From Neofamilia massiliensis (GTDB lineage: Bacteria; Bacillota; Clostridia; Tissierellales; Peptoniphilaceae), in assembly GCF_001299475.1 (NCBI RefSeq), contig NZ_CYUJ01000002.1:186001-250000 (forward strand): a DNA stretch of 64,000 nt. Direction: 5' to 3'. Below, piece by piece: positions 47,926 through 57,792 of the stretch; within the stretch, counting starts at the first letter, position 1; every line of letters starts with the position of its first letter. A program made the position numbers and the translations under genes. Under the pieces are notes generated by a model, which was given only the letters and a program-made list of their open reading frames with translations, did no database searches and was not told the origin of the DNA.

Positions 47926-48957
47926 ATGAAAACTAAAATTATTAAGGTTAAGGATGACAATTTTAATATTTTATCTCAAGCTGTAGAAATTTTAGATCGT
48001 GGAGACCTAGTGGCCTTTCCAACTGAAACAGTTTACGGCCTAGGAGCTGACGGCCTAAATCCTCAGGCAGTTGAAAAAATTTTCCTAGCCAAGGGCAGGC
48101 CCCAAGACAATCCGCTGATTTTACACATAAGCGATTTTAGAATGCTAGAAGATTTATCTTCAGGGGATTTAACCAAGGCGAAAATCTTGGCAGAAAAATT
48201 TTGGCCAGGGCCAATGACCTTGGTCTTGAAAAAATCAAATTTAGTGCCAGACATTATTACTGGAGGCCTAGACACAGTTGCCCTAAGACTTCCTGCAAAT
48301 GAAATTGCAAGAAACTTAATTAGAAAACTTGGCAGGCCAATTGCTGCTCCATCTGCAAATATTTCTGGCAGACCTTCGCCAACTGATGCAAGGACTACCT
48401 TTGAAGACTTAGATGGAAAGATTCCACTAATTATTGATGGCGGTAGTACAAGAGTTGGCCTTGAGTCTACAGTAATTGATCTTACAGAAGATGAGCCAGT
48501 AATTTTAAGACCAGGGGCTATAACCCTAGAAATGTTAAGAGAGATTTTTCCATCTAGCTCAATTGACTTGTCCCTAGTTAGTGCCGACCAAGTTCCAAAG
48601 TCACCTGGACAAAAGTACAAGCACTATGCACCTAAGGCTGAAGCCTATTTGTTAAAGGGATCCCTTTTAGAAAAAGTCAACAAGCTTTCTGACTTTATAA
48701 AAGAAAATTCTGATAAAAAAATTGGCATCATGGGATCTTCTCAACTTCTTAGCCTCTTTCAGGCTAGTCAAATTGAAGCCATTGACCTAGGACCTTGGGA
48801 GGACTTGGACCAAGTCGCCTCAAAAATTTTTAAGGGCCTTAGAGACCTTGATAGAAAAAATGTAGACATTATTGTTGTAGAAGCTTTTTCAGAAGCAGGC
48901 CTAGGCCTTGCAATTATGAACAGGCTAAAAAAATCTACTGGAAATAAATATTTATAG
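47926..48957 (+). CDS. tsaC: L-threonylcarbamoyladenylate synthase (Sua5/TsaC)
   Basis: 343 residues: YrdC domain (about 1-200) plus C-terminal Sua5 domain (about 235-340). It makes threonylcarbamoyl-AMP for t6A37 of tRNA. FPTETVYGLGADGLN, KGRPQDNPLILHI, APSANISGRPSPT and the linker SPGQKYKHYAPKAE are family hallmarks. No binding site precedes ATG 47926; the in-frame TTG (47902) and ATG (47905) lie upstream of or within the -10 region and also lack one. Leaderless translation is inferred. rpiB follows three bases after the stop. Confidence 0.94.
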   Translation: MKTKIIKVKDDNFNILSQAVEILDRGDLVAFPTETVYGLGADGLNPQAVEKIFLAKGRPQDNPLILHISDFRMLEDLSSGDLTKAKILAEKFWPGPMTLVLKKSNLVPDIITGGLDTVALRLPANEIARNLIRKLGRPIAAPSANISGRPSPTDARTTFEDLDGKIPLIIDGGSTRVGLESTVIDLTEDEPVILRPGAITLEMLREIFPSSSIDLSLVSADQVPKSPGQKYKHYAPKAEAYLLKGSLLEKVNKLSDFIKENSDKKIGIMGSSQLLSLFQASQIEAIDLGPWEDLDQVASKIFKGLRDLDRKNVDIIVVEAFSEAGLGLAIMNRLKKSTGNKYL

Positions 48958-48960
48958 GAG

Positions 48961-49392
48961 ATGAAAATGAAAATTTCAATTGGCAGTGACCACGCAGGTT
49001 TTGATCTTAAAGAACAATTAAAAAACTATTTAGAAGAAGAAGGCTATGAAGTTATTGACGAGGGATGCTATTCCCATGAGTCAGTTGACTATCCAGACTT
49101 TGGAAAAAAAGTTGGCAAGAGGGTAGCAGACAAAGAAGCTGACAGAGGCCTAGTTGTATGTGGGTCTGGAATTGGAATTTCCATTGCAGCCAACAAGGTT
49201 TCAGGAATTAGGTGTGCACTTGTCTCTGAACCACTTTCAGCAAGACTTGCTAGACAACACAACGACGCAAATGTTCTTGCCCTAGGCGGCAGGTTAACTG
49301 GCCTAGAAATGGCCAAAGAATGCCTAAAAGTTTTTTTACAAACAGACTTTGAAGGCGGCAGGCACCAAAGACGTATTGATAAATTAGTGTAA
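48961..49392 (+). CDS. rpiB: Ribose-5-phosphate isomerase B
   Basis: 143 residues. GSDHAGFDLKEQLKNYL at the start, ESVDYPDFGKKV, the VVCGSGIGISIAANKVSGIR loop and RLARQHNDANVLALGGR are the RpiB signature blocks. It interconverts ribose-5-P and ribulose-5-P. In operon with tsaC and upp (spacing 3 and 11 bases). Confidence 0.96.
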   Translation: MKMKISIGSDHAGFDLKEQLKNYLEEEGYEVIDEGCYSHESVDYPDFGKKVGKRVADKEADRGLVVCGSGIGISIAANKVSGIRCALVSEPLSARLARQHNDANVLALGGRLTGLEMAKECLKVFLQTDFEGGRHQRRIDKLV

Positions 49393-49400
49393 AGGAGTAA

Positions 49401-50036
<636 letters not shown>

Positions 50037-50051
50037 AAATAAAGAAGGAAT

Positions 50052-51110
50052 ATGTTAACTTATTTAAAAATATTTATTTTTGCCTTTGCTTGCTCTTATC
50101 TTTTGACACCATTAGTTAAGGCGCTGGCAATAAAATTTGGAGCCATAGATGTTCCTAAGGACAATAGAAGAATGCACAAGGAGCCAATTCCTCTTTTAGG
50201 GGGCTTGGCTATTTATGGTGGATTTTTATTTGCGACCTTGCTCTTTATGAGACCTCTTTCTAAGGAAGTCCAAGCTATAATTTTTGGCTCAGCTGTAATT
50301 GTAGTTTCAGGTTACTTAGATGACACAAAAGGCCTTAGTCCTTCAATGAAAATTATCTTCCAACTAATTGCTGCCTTTATAGCAATTTATGGCGGCCTCT
50401 ATGTAGATAGTTTTTCTAATCTCCTTGGAGAAAGGGGTTCCACTATTAGTCTTGGATTTTTAGGCTATCCATTTACTATTCTTTGGATTGTTGGAGTGAC
50501 CAATGCAGTAAATTTAATTGACGGCATGGACGGACTTGCAGATGGAATTTCACTAATAGGTGCAATTTCACTTTCTATTACTTCCTTTTTATTTGGCAAT
50601 GCCCAAGTGGGAACTATGTTTTTAATTTTAGCAGGAGCTTGTTTAGGTTTTTTGCCTTACAACTTCAACCCGGCAAAAATTTTTATGGGAGACACAGGAG
50701 CCCTATTACTTGGCTACTTGTTTTCTGTTTTAACTATAGAAGGAGTTATGAAAACTGCAGCGACAGTGGCTATAGTTGTTCCGATTTTAGTCCTAGCTGT
50801 TCCAATTTCTGACACTCTCTTTGCCATAGTTAGAAGGACTTTAAGCGGCCAGTCATTTGCAGTAGCAGACAAGGGCCACCTCCACCACAAAATTTTACAA
50901 AGAGGCTACACTGTTAAACAGACAGTTTTGATCCTCTACATTATGGCAGCAATTTTAGGTATGTTAGCAATATTAGTAAGCCTAATTGGAGGCTTGTATG
51001 GCAACCTCTTAGCCCTTGGAATTATAATTTTAATAATTGTTGCAGCCAAGAGGATAGGAATTTTTCAAACAGACGATAAAAACAAAGAACAAACAAAGGA
51101 GCGAAAATGA
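50052..51110 (+). CDS. Undecaprenyl-phosphate HexNAc-1-phosphate transferase (TagO/WecA-like)
   Basis: 352 residues with about 11 helices, a MraY-family enzyme. GYLDDTKGLSPSMK supplies the first Asp pair, NLIDGMDGLADG the next, and GHLHHKILQRGY the cytosolic His motif of WecA/TagO. It puts a sugar phosphate on the lipid carrier to start wall polymer synthesis. It overlaps wecB by 4 bp, so lipid-linked GlcNAc and ManNAc supply are co-expressed; such polymers can serve as the anchor of SLH proteins in this genome (inference). Confidence 0.93.
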   Translation: MLTYLKIFIFAFACSYLLTPLVKALAIKFGAIDVPKDNRRMHKEPIPLLGGLAIYGGFLFATLLFMRPLSKEVQAIIFGSAVIVVSGYLDDTKGLSPSMKIIFQLIAAFIAIYGGLYVDSFSNLLGERGSTISLGFLGYPFTILWIVGVTNAVNLIDGMDGLADGISLIGAISLSITSFLFGNAQVGTMFLILAGACLGFLPYNFNPAKIFMGDTGALLLGYLFSVLTIEGVMKTAATVAIVVPILVLAVPISDTLFAIVRRTLSGQSFAVADKGHLHHKILQRGYTVKQTVLILYIMAAILGMLAILVSLIGGLYGNLLALGIIILIIVAAKRIGIFQTDDKNKEQTKERK

Positions 51111-52219
51111 AAATAGCTTTAATTTTTGGAACTAGACCAGAGGCAATTAAAATGGCCCCAATAGTTAAAGAACTAAAAAGACAAGATGACATTGAAACTA
51201 TAGTTTGTGTAACTGGCCAGCACAGGGAAATGTTGGACCAGGTTTTAGATGTATTTAATATTGAGCCAGACTACGACCTAGATATTTTTAAACCAGGCCA
51301 AAGTCTAACAGATATTACAGTAAATTCCCTTCAAGGAATTGAAAAAGTTTTAGAAAAAGAAAATCCAGATGTGCTTTTGGTCCAAGGAGATACGACCACA
51401 GTATTTTCTGGAGCCCTGGCTGCCTTTTACCAACAAATAAAAATTGGCCACGTTGAAGCAGGACTTAGAACTGGAAATATTTATTCACCATATCCAGAAG
51501 AGGCCAACAGAAAAATGGTAGGAACAATTACCAACTACCACTTCTGCCCAACAGATGCCAACAGACAAAACCTTTTAAAAGAAGGCTACAAAGACGAAGA
51601 CATTTATATAACAGGTAACACTGTAATAGACGCCCTTAAATACACAGTTAAAGACGACTATGTCTTTGCAGATGAAAAATTAAACGCCCTTGACTATGAA
51701 AATGAAAAAATAATTTTACTAACTTCCCACAGAAGGGAAAATCTTGGCCAGCCGATGAAAAATATTTTCTCAGCTGTTAGAGATGAAATAAAAGATAGAA
51801 AAGATGTAAAAGTAGTCTTTCCAATCCACCTAAATCCAAAGGTTAGAGACATAGCTCATGAAGTATTTGACGGCATTGACCAAGTTATTTTCATTGAGCC
51901 ACTAGACTACCTGCCATTTACAAATCTTATGAACAAGGTTTATTTAGTAATGACAGACTCAGGAGGAGTCCAAGAAGAGGCACCATCACTGGGAAAACCA
52001 ATTTTAGTTTTGAGAAATGAAACTGAAAGAATGGAAGGCATCGAAGCAAACACAGCCCGTCTTGTAGGCACAGACTATGAAGTCATTAGAAAAAATCTAA
52101 GAGAACTATTAGACGACAAGTCCGCCTATGATCAGATGGCTCATGCTCAAAATCCTTATGGAGATGGAACAGCCGCCGAGCAAATTGTAAAAATATTAAA
52201 AGACCTAGCTGCTAAATAA
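51107..52219 (+). CDS. wecB: UDP-N-acetylglucosamine 2-epimerase
   Basis: 370 residues, non-hydrolysing type. FGTRPEAIKMAPIVKEL, VQGDTTTVFSGALAAFY, GHVEAGLRTGN, TSHRRENLGQP and TDSGGVQEEAPSLGKP are the standard blocks. It makes UDP-ManNAc for wall or capsule polymers. Start overlaps the upstream gene (ATGA). Confidence 0.96.
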   Translation: MKIALIFGTRPEAIKMAPIVKELKRQDDIETIVCVTGQHREMLDQVLDVFNIEPDYDLDIFKPGQSLTDITVNSLQGIEKVLEKENPDVLLVQGDTTTVFSGALAAFYQQIKIGHVEAGLRTGNIYSPYPEEANRKMVGTITNYHFCPTDANRQNLLKEGYKDEDIYITGNTVIDALKYTVKDDYVFADEKLNALDYENEKIILLTSHRRENLGQPMKNIFSAVRDEIKDRKDVKVVFPIHLNPKVRDIAHEVFDGIDQVIFIEPLDYLPFTNLMNKVYLVMTDSGGVQEEAPSLGKPILVLRNETERMEGIEANTARLVGTDYEVIRKNLRELLDDKSAYDQMAHAQNPYGDGTAAEQIVKILKDLAAK

Positions 52220-52231
52220 GGCAGCTTTTTT
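52207..52231 (+). terminator. Terminator of the tsaC-wecB operon
   Basis: AGCTGC (52207-52212) pairs with GCAGCT (52221-52226), followed by T residues; it overlaps the last wecB codons. Confidence 0.85.
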
Positions 52232-52236
52232 CTTTT

Positions 52237-52267
52237 TTTGGGGACATTCCTTTAGGTGTGTCCCCAT
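52237..52267. repeat. GGGGACATTCC-type repeat, third copy
   Basis: The unit ttggggacattcctttagg then tgtgtcccc matches the two units at 47174-47247 almost base for base. It lies directly after a terminator. Confidence 0.75.
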
Positions 52268-52341
52268 TTCTTGGGAAAATTTTAAATTCAACTTTAAAAA
52301 CTTTTCTCACTTTGTTATATTATAAAGAGAATGGAGGACCT

Positions 52342-53889
52342 ATGAGCATATTAGAAGTTACAAACTTAAACCACTCTTATGGTGGCAGAGATATATTAAA
52401 AGACGTAAACTTTAGACTTTTAAAAGGCGAACACGTTGGACTAATTGGACCTAACGGCGAAGGCAAGTCGTCTTTTTTAAATATAATTACAGGCAAACTT
52501 CAACCTGACCAAGGAGAAATTGAGTGGGCCAAGAGAGTTCGTGTAGGCTATCTTGACCAGCACACATCTTTAAAGGCAGACATGACTATCAGAGATGTTT
52601 TAAAAGATGCCTTCTCTTATCTTTACGATATTGAAAGTGAAATCAACGACATATATATGAAAATGGGAGACTTAGACCAAGATGATCTTGACAAAATGTT
52701 AGAAGAAGTTGGAACTCTGCAAGACTACTTAGACCACCACGACTTTTATTTAATTGATGCAAAAATTGACGAAGTCTCAAGGTCCATGGGAGTTGATAAA
52801 CTTGGCCTAGACAATTTAGTAAATGAACTATCAGGCGGACAAAGGTCCAAGGTTTTGCTTTGTAAATTACTTTTAGAAAAGCCAGACATTTTACTTTTAG
52901 ACGAGCCCACCAACTACCTAGACGAAGAGCATATTAATTGGCTAAAGAGATACTTGCAAGAATATGAAAACGCCTTTATCTTAATTTCCCACGACATTTC
53001 ATTTTTAAATTCAGTAATAAATTTAATTTATCATTTGGAAAACAACGAACTTAATAGATATGTCGGAGACTATGACGAATTTAAAAGACTTCACGCCCAA
53101 AGACAAGCCCAACTTGAAGCGGCCTATAAAAAACAGCAGCAAGAAATTGCCGACCTTGAAGACTTTGTAGCTAGAAACAAGGCCAGGGTTGCAACGAGAA
53201 ATATGGCCATGTCCCGCCAAAAGAAGTTAGACAAAATGGATCTCATTGAACTTCCCAAAGAAAAAGTCAGGGCGTCTTTTGACTTTAAAGACAAGGCAGC
53301 TCCAGGCAGATTAATTTTTGAAACCAAGGATTTGGTCATTGGTTACGACAAGCCACTAACACGCCCATTAAATCTTAGAATGGAAAGAGGCCAGCGAATT
53401 GCAGTTGTAGGAGAAAACGGCTTAGGAAAAACTACTTTTATAAAAACTATCTTAGGCTATATAGAAGAGCTTTCTGGAACTATTGAAAGGGGACAGAATA
53501 TTGAAATAGGTTACTTTGAACAAGAAGACTTGTCAGATAACAACAGAACTTGCATAGAAGAAGTTTGGGAAGAATTTCCATCTTATAACCAGGCTCAAAT
53601 TAGAGGCATGTTAGCCAAGTGCGGCTTGACAACTGATAACATTGAAAGCAAGGTCAAGGTCTTATCAGGTGGCGAACAAGCCAAGGTCCGTCTCTGTAAA
53701 ATTATGAACAAGGAGACCAACATCCTTATGCTAGACGAGCCTACCAACCACTTAGACCCTGAGGCCAAAGAAGAATTAAAGAGGGCCTTGAGAGCCTACA
53801 AGGGCGGCATCTTTTTAATTTCTCACGAAAGAGATTTTTATGAAGACATAGCTACAGATATTTGGAGAATGGAAGATTTTAAAGAATAG
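52342..53889 (+). CDS. ABC-F family ATPase
   Basis: 515 residues from ATG 52342 (ggagg upstream); the longer frame reads through the repeat. Two ABC domains without membrane parts: GPNGEGKSS, ELSGGQRSKVLLCKL, LLLDEPTNYLD in the first, and GENGLGKTT, VLSGGEQAKVRLCKI, LMLDEPTNHLD in the second. A charged linker (about 235-305, KKQQQEIADLEDFVARNKAR) is the ribosome-reaching arm. ABC-F proteins act on stalled ribosomes; some protect from antibiotics. Which type this is cannot be told from sequence alone. Confidence 0.94.
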   Translation: MSILEVTNLNHSYGGRDILKDVNFRLLKGEHVGLIGPNGEGKSSFLNIITGKLQPDQGEIEWAKRVRVGYLDQHTSLKADMTIRDVLKDAFSYLYDIESEINDIYMKMGDLDQDDLDKMLEEVGTLQDYLDHHDFYLIDAKIDEVSRSMGVDKLGLDNLVNELSGGQRSKVLLCKLLLEKPDILLLDEPTNYLDEEHINWLKRYLQEYENAFILISHDISFLNSVINLIYHLENNELNRYVGDYDEFKRLHAQRQAQLEAAYKKQQQEIADLEDFVARNKARVATRNMAMSRQKKLDKMDLIELPKEKVRASFDFKDKAAPGRLIFETKDLVIGYDKPLTRPLNLRMERGQRIAVVGENGLGKTTFIKTILGYIEELSGTIERGQNIEIGYFEQEDLSDNNRTCIEEVWEEFPSYNQAQIRGMLAKCGLTTDNIESKVKVLSGGEQAKVRLCKIMNKETNILMLDEPTNHLDPEAKEELKRALRAYKGGIFLISHERDFYEDIATDIWRMEDFKE

Positions 53890-53899
53890 TTGAATTAGA

Positions 53900-53932
53900 A
53901 ATAGTGGAAGATTAATTTCTCCACTATTTTTT
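53900..53932 (+). terminator. Terminator of the ABC-F gene
   Basis: AATAGTGGA (53900-53908) pairs with TCCACTATT (53920-53928), followed by T residues. Confidence 0.88.
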
Positions 53933-53977
53933 AAATGAATGGGTATAGTAACTTTAAGAAAAGAAAAAGGAGCAGTT

Positions 53978-54646
53978 ATGGAAATTAAAAAAATTAAGGG
54001 AGCCCTTCCCTATGGATTTTCAAATATTGAAGGGACAGACAGATGGATTTATCAAGTTGACACAACAGTTGATTTTTATGACAACAATATGCTGGCCCAA
54101 ATTGGCCAGGACCTTCTAGGATCAGAAATATTATTTATTTCCTTTCCTGAGGGCAAAATTTACAAGCCCTTTGAAAGGGAAAGGGGAATTTACTATGACA
54201 AGCCAGCCTACTTTAACGGAAGATTGTTTTTTATAAAAGTTGATTTCAATAAGAGGGAAGTTTTCTTATTAAAATATTTTGTAGAAGAAAATACATGCCA
54301 GGAACTTTTTACAGCAGCCATAGATGAAATAGACCTTTATAATTTAAACTTAGCCAAGTCGCCGATAATGCTTTACAGCCAAGGCCAAAGTGTCGAAATC
54401 TATTATCCTCAAAGACTAAGCCTAAAAAAAGAAGCCAACGAATCCTTTATAATGAGAAAAGATGATGACTTTTATTTTTATAGCTGGGTTGAAGAAGGAC
54501 TAGAGAGGTCTGGATCCTTAGGTGAAGACTATAAATACTATGAAGAAATAATAATTAAAGACAAGAACTCAAAAGTTTTGAAAAAAGAAAAAGGCAATAT
54601 TTTTCAAATGCCAAATGGAGACTACTGGGCCTTTACAGAAGAATAA
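53978..54646 (+). CDS. Hypothetical protein
   Basis: 223 residues from ATG 53978 with aaaggag upstream. It looks soluble and rich in beta strands, Tyr and Phe, with a repeating pattern of strand pairs (WIYQVDTTVDFYDNN, RLFFIKVDFNKREVFLLKYF). It could be a propeller-like or jelly-roll protein. No signal peptide, membrane segment or known motif is visible, and I do not recognise the family. Monocistronic, ended by a shared terminator. Confidence 0.75.
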   Translation: MEIKKIKGALPYGFSNIEGTDRWIYQVDTTVDFYDNNMLAQIGQDLLGSEILFISFPEGKIYKPFERERGIYYDKPAYFNGRLFFIKVDFNKREVFLLKYFVEENTCQELFTAAIDEIDLYNLNLAKSPIMLYSQGQSVEIYYPQRLSLKKEANESFIMRKDDDFYFYSWVEEGLERSGSLGEDYKYYEEIIIKDKNSKVLKKEKGNIFQMPNGDYWAFTEE

Positions 54647-54652
54647 AAAAAC

Positions 54653-54684
54653 AAGGTGGAGGAAAAATCCTTCACCTTATTTTT
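54653..54684. terminator. Bidirectional terminator
   Basis: AAGGTG-ga-GGA pairs with TCC-tt-CACCTT. It lies between convergent genes. Confidence 0.85.
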
Positions 54685-55333
54685 ATTCCATATCCAATTC
54701 TTTAAACTTCCTTATATAAAGGCGAGTCAAAGGGAAAAATATAATTTCATAAATTGTCTCTAAAAGAGTCATTGAAAAAGCCATATAAATAATTTGAGTC
54801 ACTTCCATTACTCCCAAGAAGGCAAGCGATGCAAAAATTAAATTGTCAGCAAGCTGGCCGACCATAGTGGAGACAACCGCTCTTGAAAAGAGTGAAGATG
54901 ATCCCTTGTCTTTCATCTTAGCCATAATTTTTACATTTAAAGTTCCACCAATAAGATAGGCAGTTAAACTTGCAAACAAAATTCTCGGAACATTGCCTAA
55001 GATAATTTCAAAAGCCTCTTGGATAATAGGGGCAGAAGCATAAGGCAGGGCAATTGCAATTTGACAGGCCAGGGCCACAATGAGATTTAGAAAAAAGCCC
55101 CAGTAGATCATTCGCTTTGCGGAAATGTATCCCCGAGTTTCTGTCTCAACATCTTGGGCAATAAAGGTCACTGGCTCAAAAATATAGGCAGCAGGCGCAG
55201 TTAAAAATCCAATTTTCCAAGTCTTAGTTGCTAAAATATTTTTCATAATTACTGCCACAGCATAAAAAGACCAAAGCATTAGCCTGTAATAAATTTTTTT
55301 CTCTTCCTTAGTTTTTAATTTTAATGAATCCAT
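54683..55333 (-). CDS. yhhQ: Queuosine precursor transporter (YhhQ/VUT family)
   Basis: 216 residues with about six helices. The segments LTAPAAYIFEPVTFIAQDVE, TRGYISAKRMIYWGF and STMVGQLADNLIFASLAF follow the YhhQ family, which imports preQ0 or preQ1. It lies nine bases after queF under the same preQ1 riboswitch, which supports the substrate. Confidence 0.92.
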   Translation of the reverse strand: MDSLKLKTKEEKKIYYRLMLWSFYAVAVIMKNILATKTWKIGFLTAPAAYIFEPVTFIAQDVETETRGYISAKRMIYWGFFLNLIVALACQIAIALPYASAPIIQEAFEIILGNVPRILFASLTAYLIGGTLNVKIMAKMKDKGSSSLFSRAVVSTMVGQLADNLIFASLAFLGVMEVTQIIYMAFSMTLLETIYEIIFFPLTRLYIRKFKELDME

Positions 55334-55342
55334 AATGAACCC

Positions 55343-55837
55343 CTATCTATTGTCTACTTTTTCTGGGTAGAGGTCGTGGTGCTTTAATCTTTCCCAGGCT
55401 AGGTGTTCCCACTTGGTGCCCTTCATTCCATAATTGCAATAAGGGTCAATGGAAATTCCGCCACGAGGAGTAAACTTGCCCCAGACTTCAATGTACTTTG
55501 GGTCCATTAGCTTAATTAAGTCCTTCATAATAATATTCATACAGTCTTCGTGAAAGTCTCCGTGATTTCTAAATGAAAAGAGATAGAGCTTTAAAGACTT
55601 AGACTCAACCATTTTTATATTTGGCACATAGGAAATATAAATTGTGGCAAAGTCTGGCTGGCCAGTAATAGGGCACAGAGATGTAAACTCTGGACAATTA
55701 AATTTTACAAAATAGTCATTGTCAAGGTGCTTGTTGTCAAAGGCCTCTAAAACATTTGGGTCATAATCTGTAGGATATTTAACCCCTTGGTTGCCAAGAA
55801 GGCTAAGGTCATCCTTTAATCTTTCTTCATTTCTCAT
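55343..55837 (-). CDS. queF: NADPH-dependent 7-cyano-7-deazaguanine reductase QueF
   Basis: 164 residues, the short unimodular type. Catalytic C55 and D62 fall in [20 protein letters not shown]; the substrate-binding [20 protein letters not shown] follows. It reduces preQ0 to preQ1 for queuosine in tRNA. No queC, queD or queE is in the window; import through yhhQ may feed it. The leader upstream holds a preQ1 aptamer. Confidence 0.96.
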   Translation of the reverse strand: MRNEERLKDDLSLLGNQGVKYPTDYDPNVLEAFDNKHLDNDYFVKFNCPEFTSLCPITGQPDFATIYISYVPNIKMVESKSLKLYLFSFRNHGDFHEDCMNIIMKDLIKLMDPKYIEVWGKFTPRGGISIDPYCNYGMKGTKWEHLAWERLKHHDLYPEKVDNR

Positions 55838-55864
55838 AAATTCTCCTTCTGACTAAGAGCAAAG

Positions 55865-55890
55865 AAAAAAGAGATGCTTATTACATCTCT
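55865..55890 (-). terminator. Expression-platform terminator of the preQ1 riboswitch
   Basis: On the minus strand AGAGATG and CATCTCT pair around taataag, followed by six T residues, about 30 bases before queF. It would stop transcription when the aptamer is bound. Confidence 0.85.
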
Positions 55891-55957
55891 CTAGAAACCA
55901 AATTAACTACAAAAATGCCAAAAAACTTTTCGGCTCTTTGCTTTCTTTACAATTAGT

Positions 55958-55998
55958 CCCTAGTTTTATTTTACGATAGGATGGTTACGAACTATCGG
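55958..55998 (-). promoter_or_regulatory. preQ1-I riboswitch aptamer
   Basis: On the minus strand CGATAG (stem), loop ttcgtaaccatc, CTATCG (stem) and an A-rich tail ending aaaataaaactaggg form the compact H-type pseudoknot layout of preQ1-I. The GTAACC loop and AAAA/AAAAC-AGG tail closely parallel the Thermoanaerobacter tengcongensis aptamer. It precedes queF-yhhQ, the expected genes. Confidence 0.88.
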
Positions 55999-56006
55999 TC
56001 CTTGCT

Positions 56007-56035
56007 ATTATAAGTTAAATTAAAATGATATTCAA
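56007..56035 (-). promoter_or_regulatory. Promoter of the queF-yhhQ operon
   Basis: On the minus strand TTGAAT (56035-56030) and TATAAT (56012-56007) are 17 bp apart; transcription starts just before the preQ1 aptamer. Confidence 0.8.
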
Positions 56036-56139
56036 GGAGGGAAGATGAAAATTACAAAATCTTAAAGACACCGACATTTTAAAAGTTGACAATTGTGGTA
56101 TAATAGTTCAAGTTATTAATTTAAAAAGGAGAATGTACC

Positions 56140-57792
56140 TTGGAAAATAAGGAAATTGTATATATAAGCGGCCACAGAAACCCTGACTCAGATTCAATTT
56201 GTGCTGCTATTGCCTATGCAGATTTAAAAAACAGACGAGGCAAGGTTGAAGCTGTACCAATTCGCCTAGGAGAATTATCTAGGGAGACAAAATTTATTTT
56301 AGATTACTTTGGCATCGAGCCGCCTCTTTTAAAAGAGACTATGAAACCTCAAGTCAAAGATTTAAATATCGATCCGCCTTATAGGATTGCGCCGTCAACA
56401 ACCTTGAGCAAGGCTCTTAACATAATTAAAAACGAAAAGATTTCAGCCTTACAAGTAGTTGATGAAAGCGACCAGCTTCTAGGAATAATTACCCTATCAA
56501 ATTTAACAGACGGCTATATGGATATTTGGGACGACAATATTTTAGGAAGATCTGAAGCCACAATTGACAACATAGTTGAAGTCATGCGAGGAGAAATTCT
56601 CTATCAACCAGAAGACCCAAGGCCCTTAGACGGAAGAATGGCAGTTTATGCCATGGAACAAGCCAAGGACAACATTGATGAAGCTGACATAGTAATTGTC
56701 GGCAACAGAGAAGACGCCCAAAGAGATGCCATTCTTAAAAATGTTTCGGTTTTAATTTTAACAGTAGGCTCTCACATCTCCAAAGAAAACATTGAACTTG
56801 CAAAAAAACACGGAGTGACAATACTGACAACAGAGCTAGATTCATTTTTAGCAGCCAGGTTACTTCCACTTGCAGTTCCAGTTTCTTATGTAATGACAAA
56901 AACAGACCTAGTAGAATTTAAAATAGATGACTTTGTCGACGACATAGAAAACATAATGGGAAACACCAGGTACAGGTCCTATCCAATTATCGACCACAAA
57001 AACCAAGTTGTCGGATCAATATCCAGATACCACTTGCTTTCAAATAAGAAAAAGCCACTGATTTTAGTTGACCACAACGAGAGAAACCAATCAGTGCCAG
57101 ACTTGGAATACGCAGAGATCATAGAAATAATCGACCACCACAGGGTGGCAAATGTTTCAACCTCACAGCCAATATTTTTTAGAAATATTCCAGTAGGATC
57201 AACATCTACAATAATATCCATGATGTACTTTGAACAAGGAGTTTCACCAGCAAAAGAAATAGCAGGCATCCTCTGCGGAGCAATAATATCAGACACCCTT
57301 CTTCTACGTTCACCAACAACAACAGATGAAGACAGAAGAATGTTAGACAGGATGGCAAAAATTGCAGGCATAGACATAGAAGACTTTGCAACTCAAATGT
57401 TTAGGGCAGGAACTTCCCTTGAAGGAAAAACCCCAAAAGAACTTCTGTCCCAAGACACAAAGGACTTTAACATCGAAGGCGAAAAAGTAAAAGTCGCCCA
57501 AGTCTTTACCATGGACAAGGACAACCTAGGCACAATAGAAGCAGACCTAATAGCAGAAATGAAAGAAGCAGTAGACCAAAAAGAAGTCTCAACCTATCTA
57601 TTATTATTTACAGACATCCTAGAAGAATCATCAGAAATAATAGTAGTAGGCTATTACAAAGAACAAATCGCCTCAGCATTTGGCGCAAAATTAAAAAACA
57701 ACTCCTTTACAGCCCCAGGAGTTTTATCTAGGAAAAAACAAGTAATCCCAACCCTGACCAAAGCTTTAGCAGCAAACGGCCAAGGAGCGTAG
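56140..57792 (+). CDS. ppaC: CBS-containing manganese-dependent inorganic pyrophosphatase
   Basis: 550 residues from a TTG with aaaaggag eight bases upstream and an extended -10 (TGgTATAAT, 56096-56104). Family II pyrophosphatase with the DHH fold: GHRNPDSDSICAAIAYAD binds Mn2+, EIIDHHRV is the DHH site and RKKQVIPTL the C-terminal substrate loop. Between about 70 and 300 are two CBS domains around a DRTGG domain, which sense adenine nucleotides. The 3' end (from 57722) is repeated at 59403 beyond two foreign-looking genes. Confidence 0.94.
   Translation: MENKEIVYISGHRNPDSDSICAAIAYADLKNRRGKVEAVPIRLGELSRETKFILDYFGIEPPLLKETMKPQVKDLNIDPPYRIAPSTTLSKALNIIKNEKISALQVVDESDQLLGIITLSNLTDGYMDIWDDNILGRSEATIDNIVEVMRGEILYQPEDPRPLDGRMAVYAMEQAKDNIDEADIVIVGNREDAQRDAILKNVSVLILTVGSHISKENIELAKKHGVTILTTELDSFLAARLLPLAVPVSYVMTKTDLVEFKIDDFVDDIENIMGNTRYRSYPIIDHKNQVVGSISRYHLLSNKKKPLILVDHNERNQSVPDLEYAEIIEIIDHHRVANVSTSQPIFFRNIPVGSTSTIISMMYFEQGVSPAKEIAGILCGAIISDTLLLRSPTTTDEDRRMLDRMAKIAGIDIEDFATQMFRAGTSLEGKTPKELLSQDTKDFNIEGEKVKVAQVFTMDKDNLGTIEADLIAEMKEAVDQKEVSTYLLLFTDILEESSEIIVVGYYKEQIASAFGAKLKNNSFTAPGVLSRKKQVIPTLTKALAANGQGA

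Noticed and set aside
48063-48620. 185-codon minus-strand frame inside tsaC
   Set aside because: Antisense shadow of a conserved gene; no start signals and no family match.
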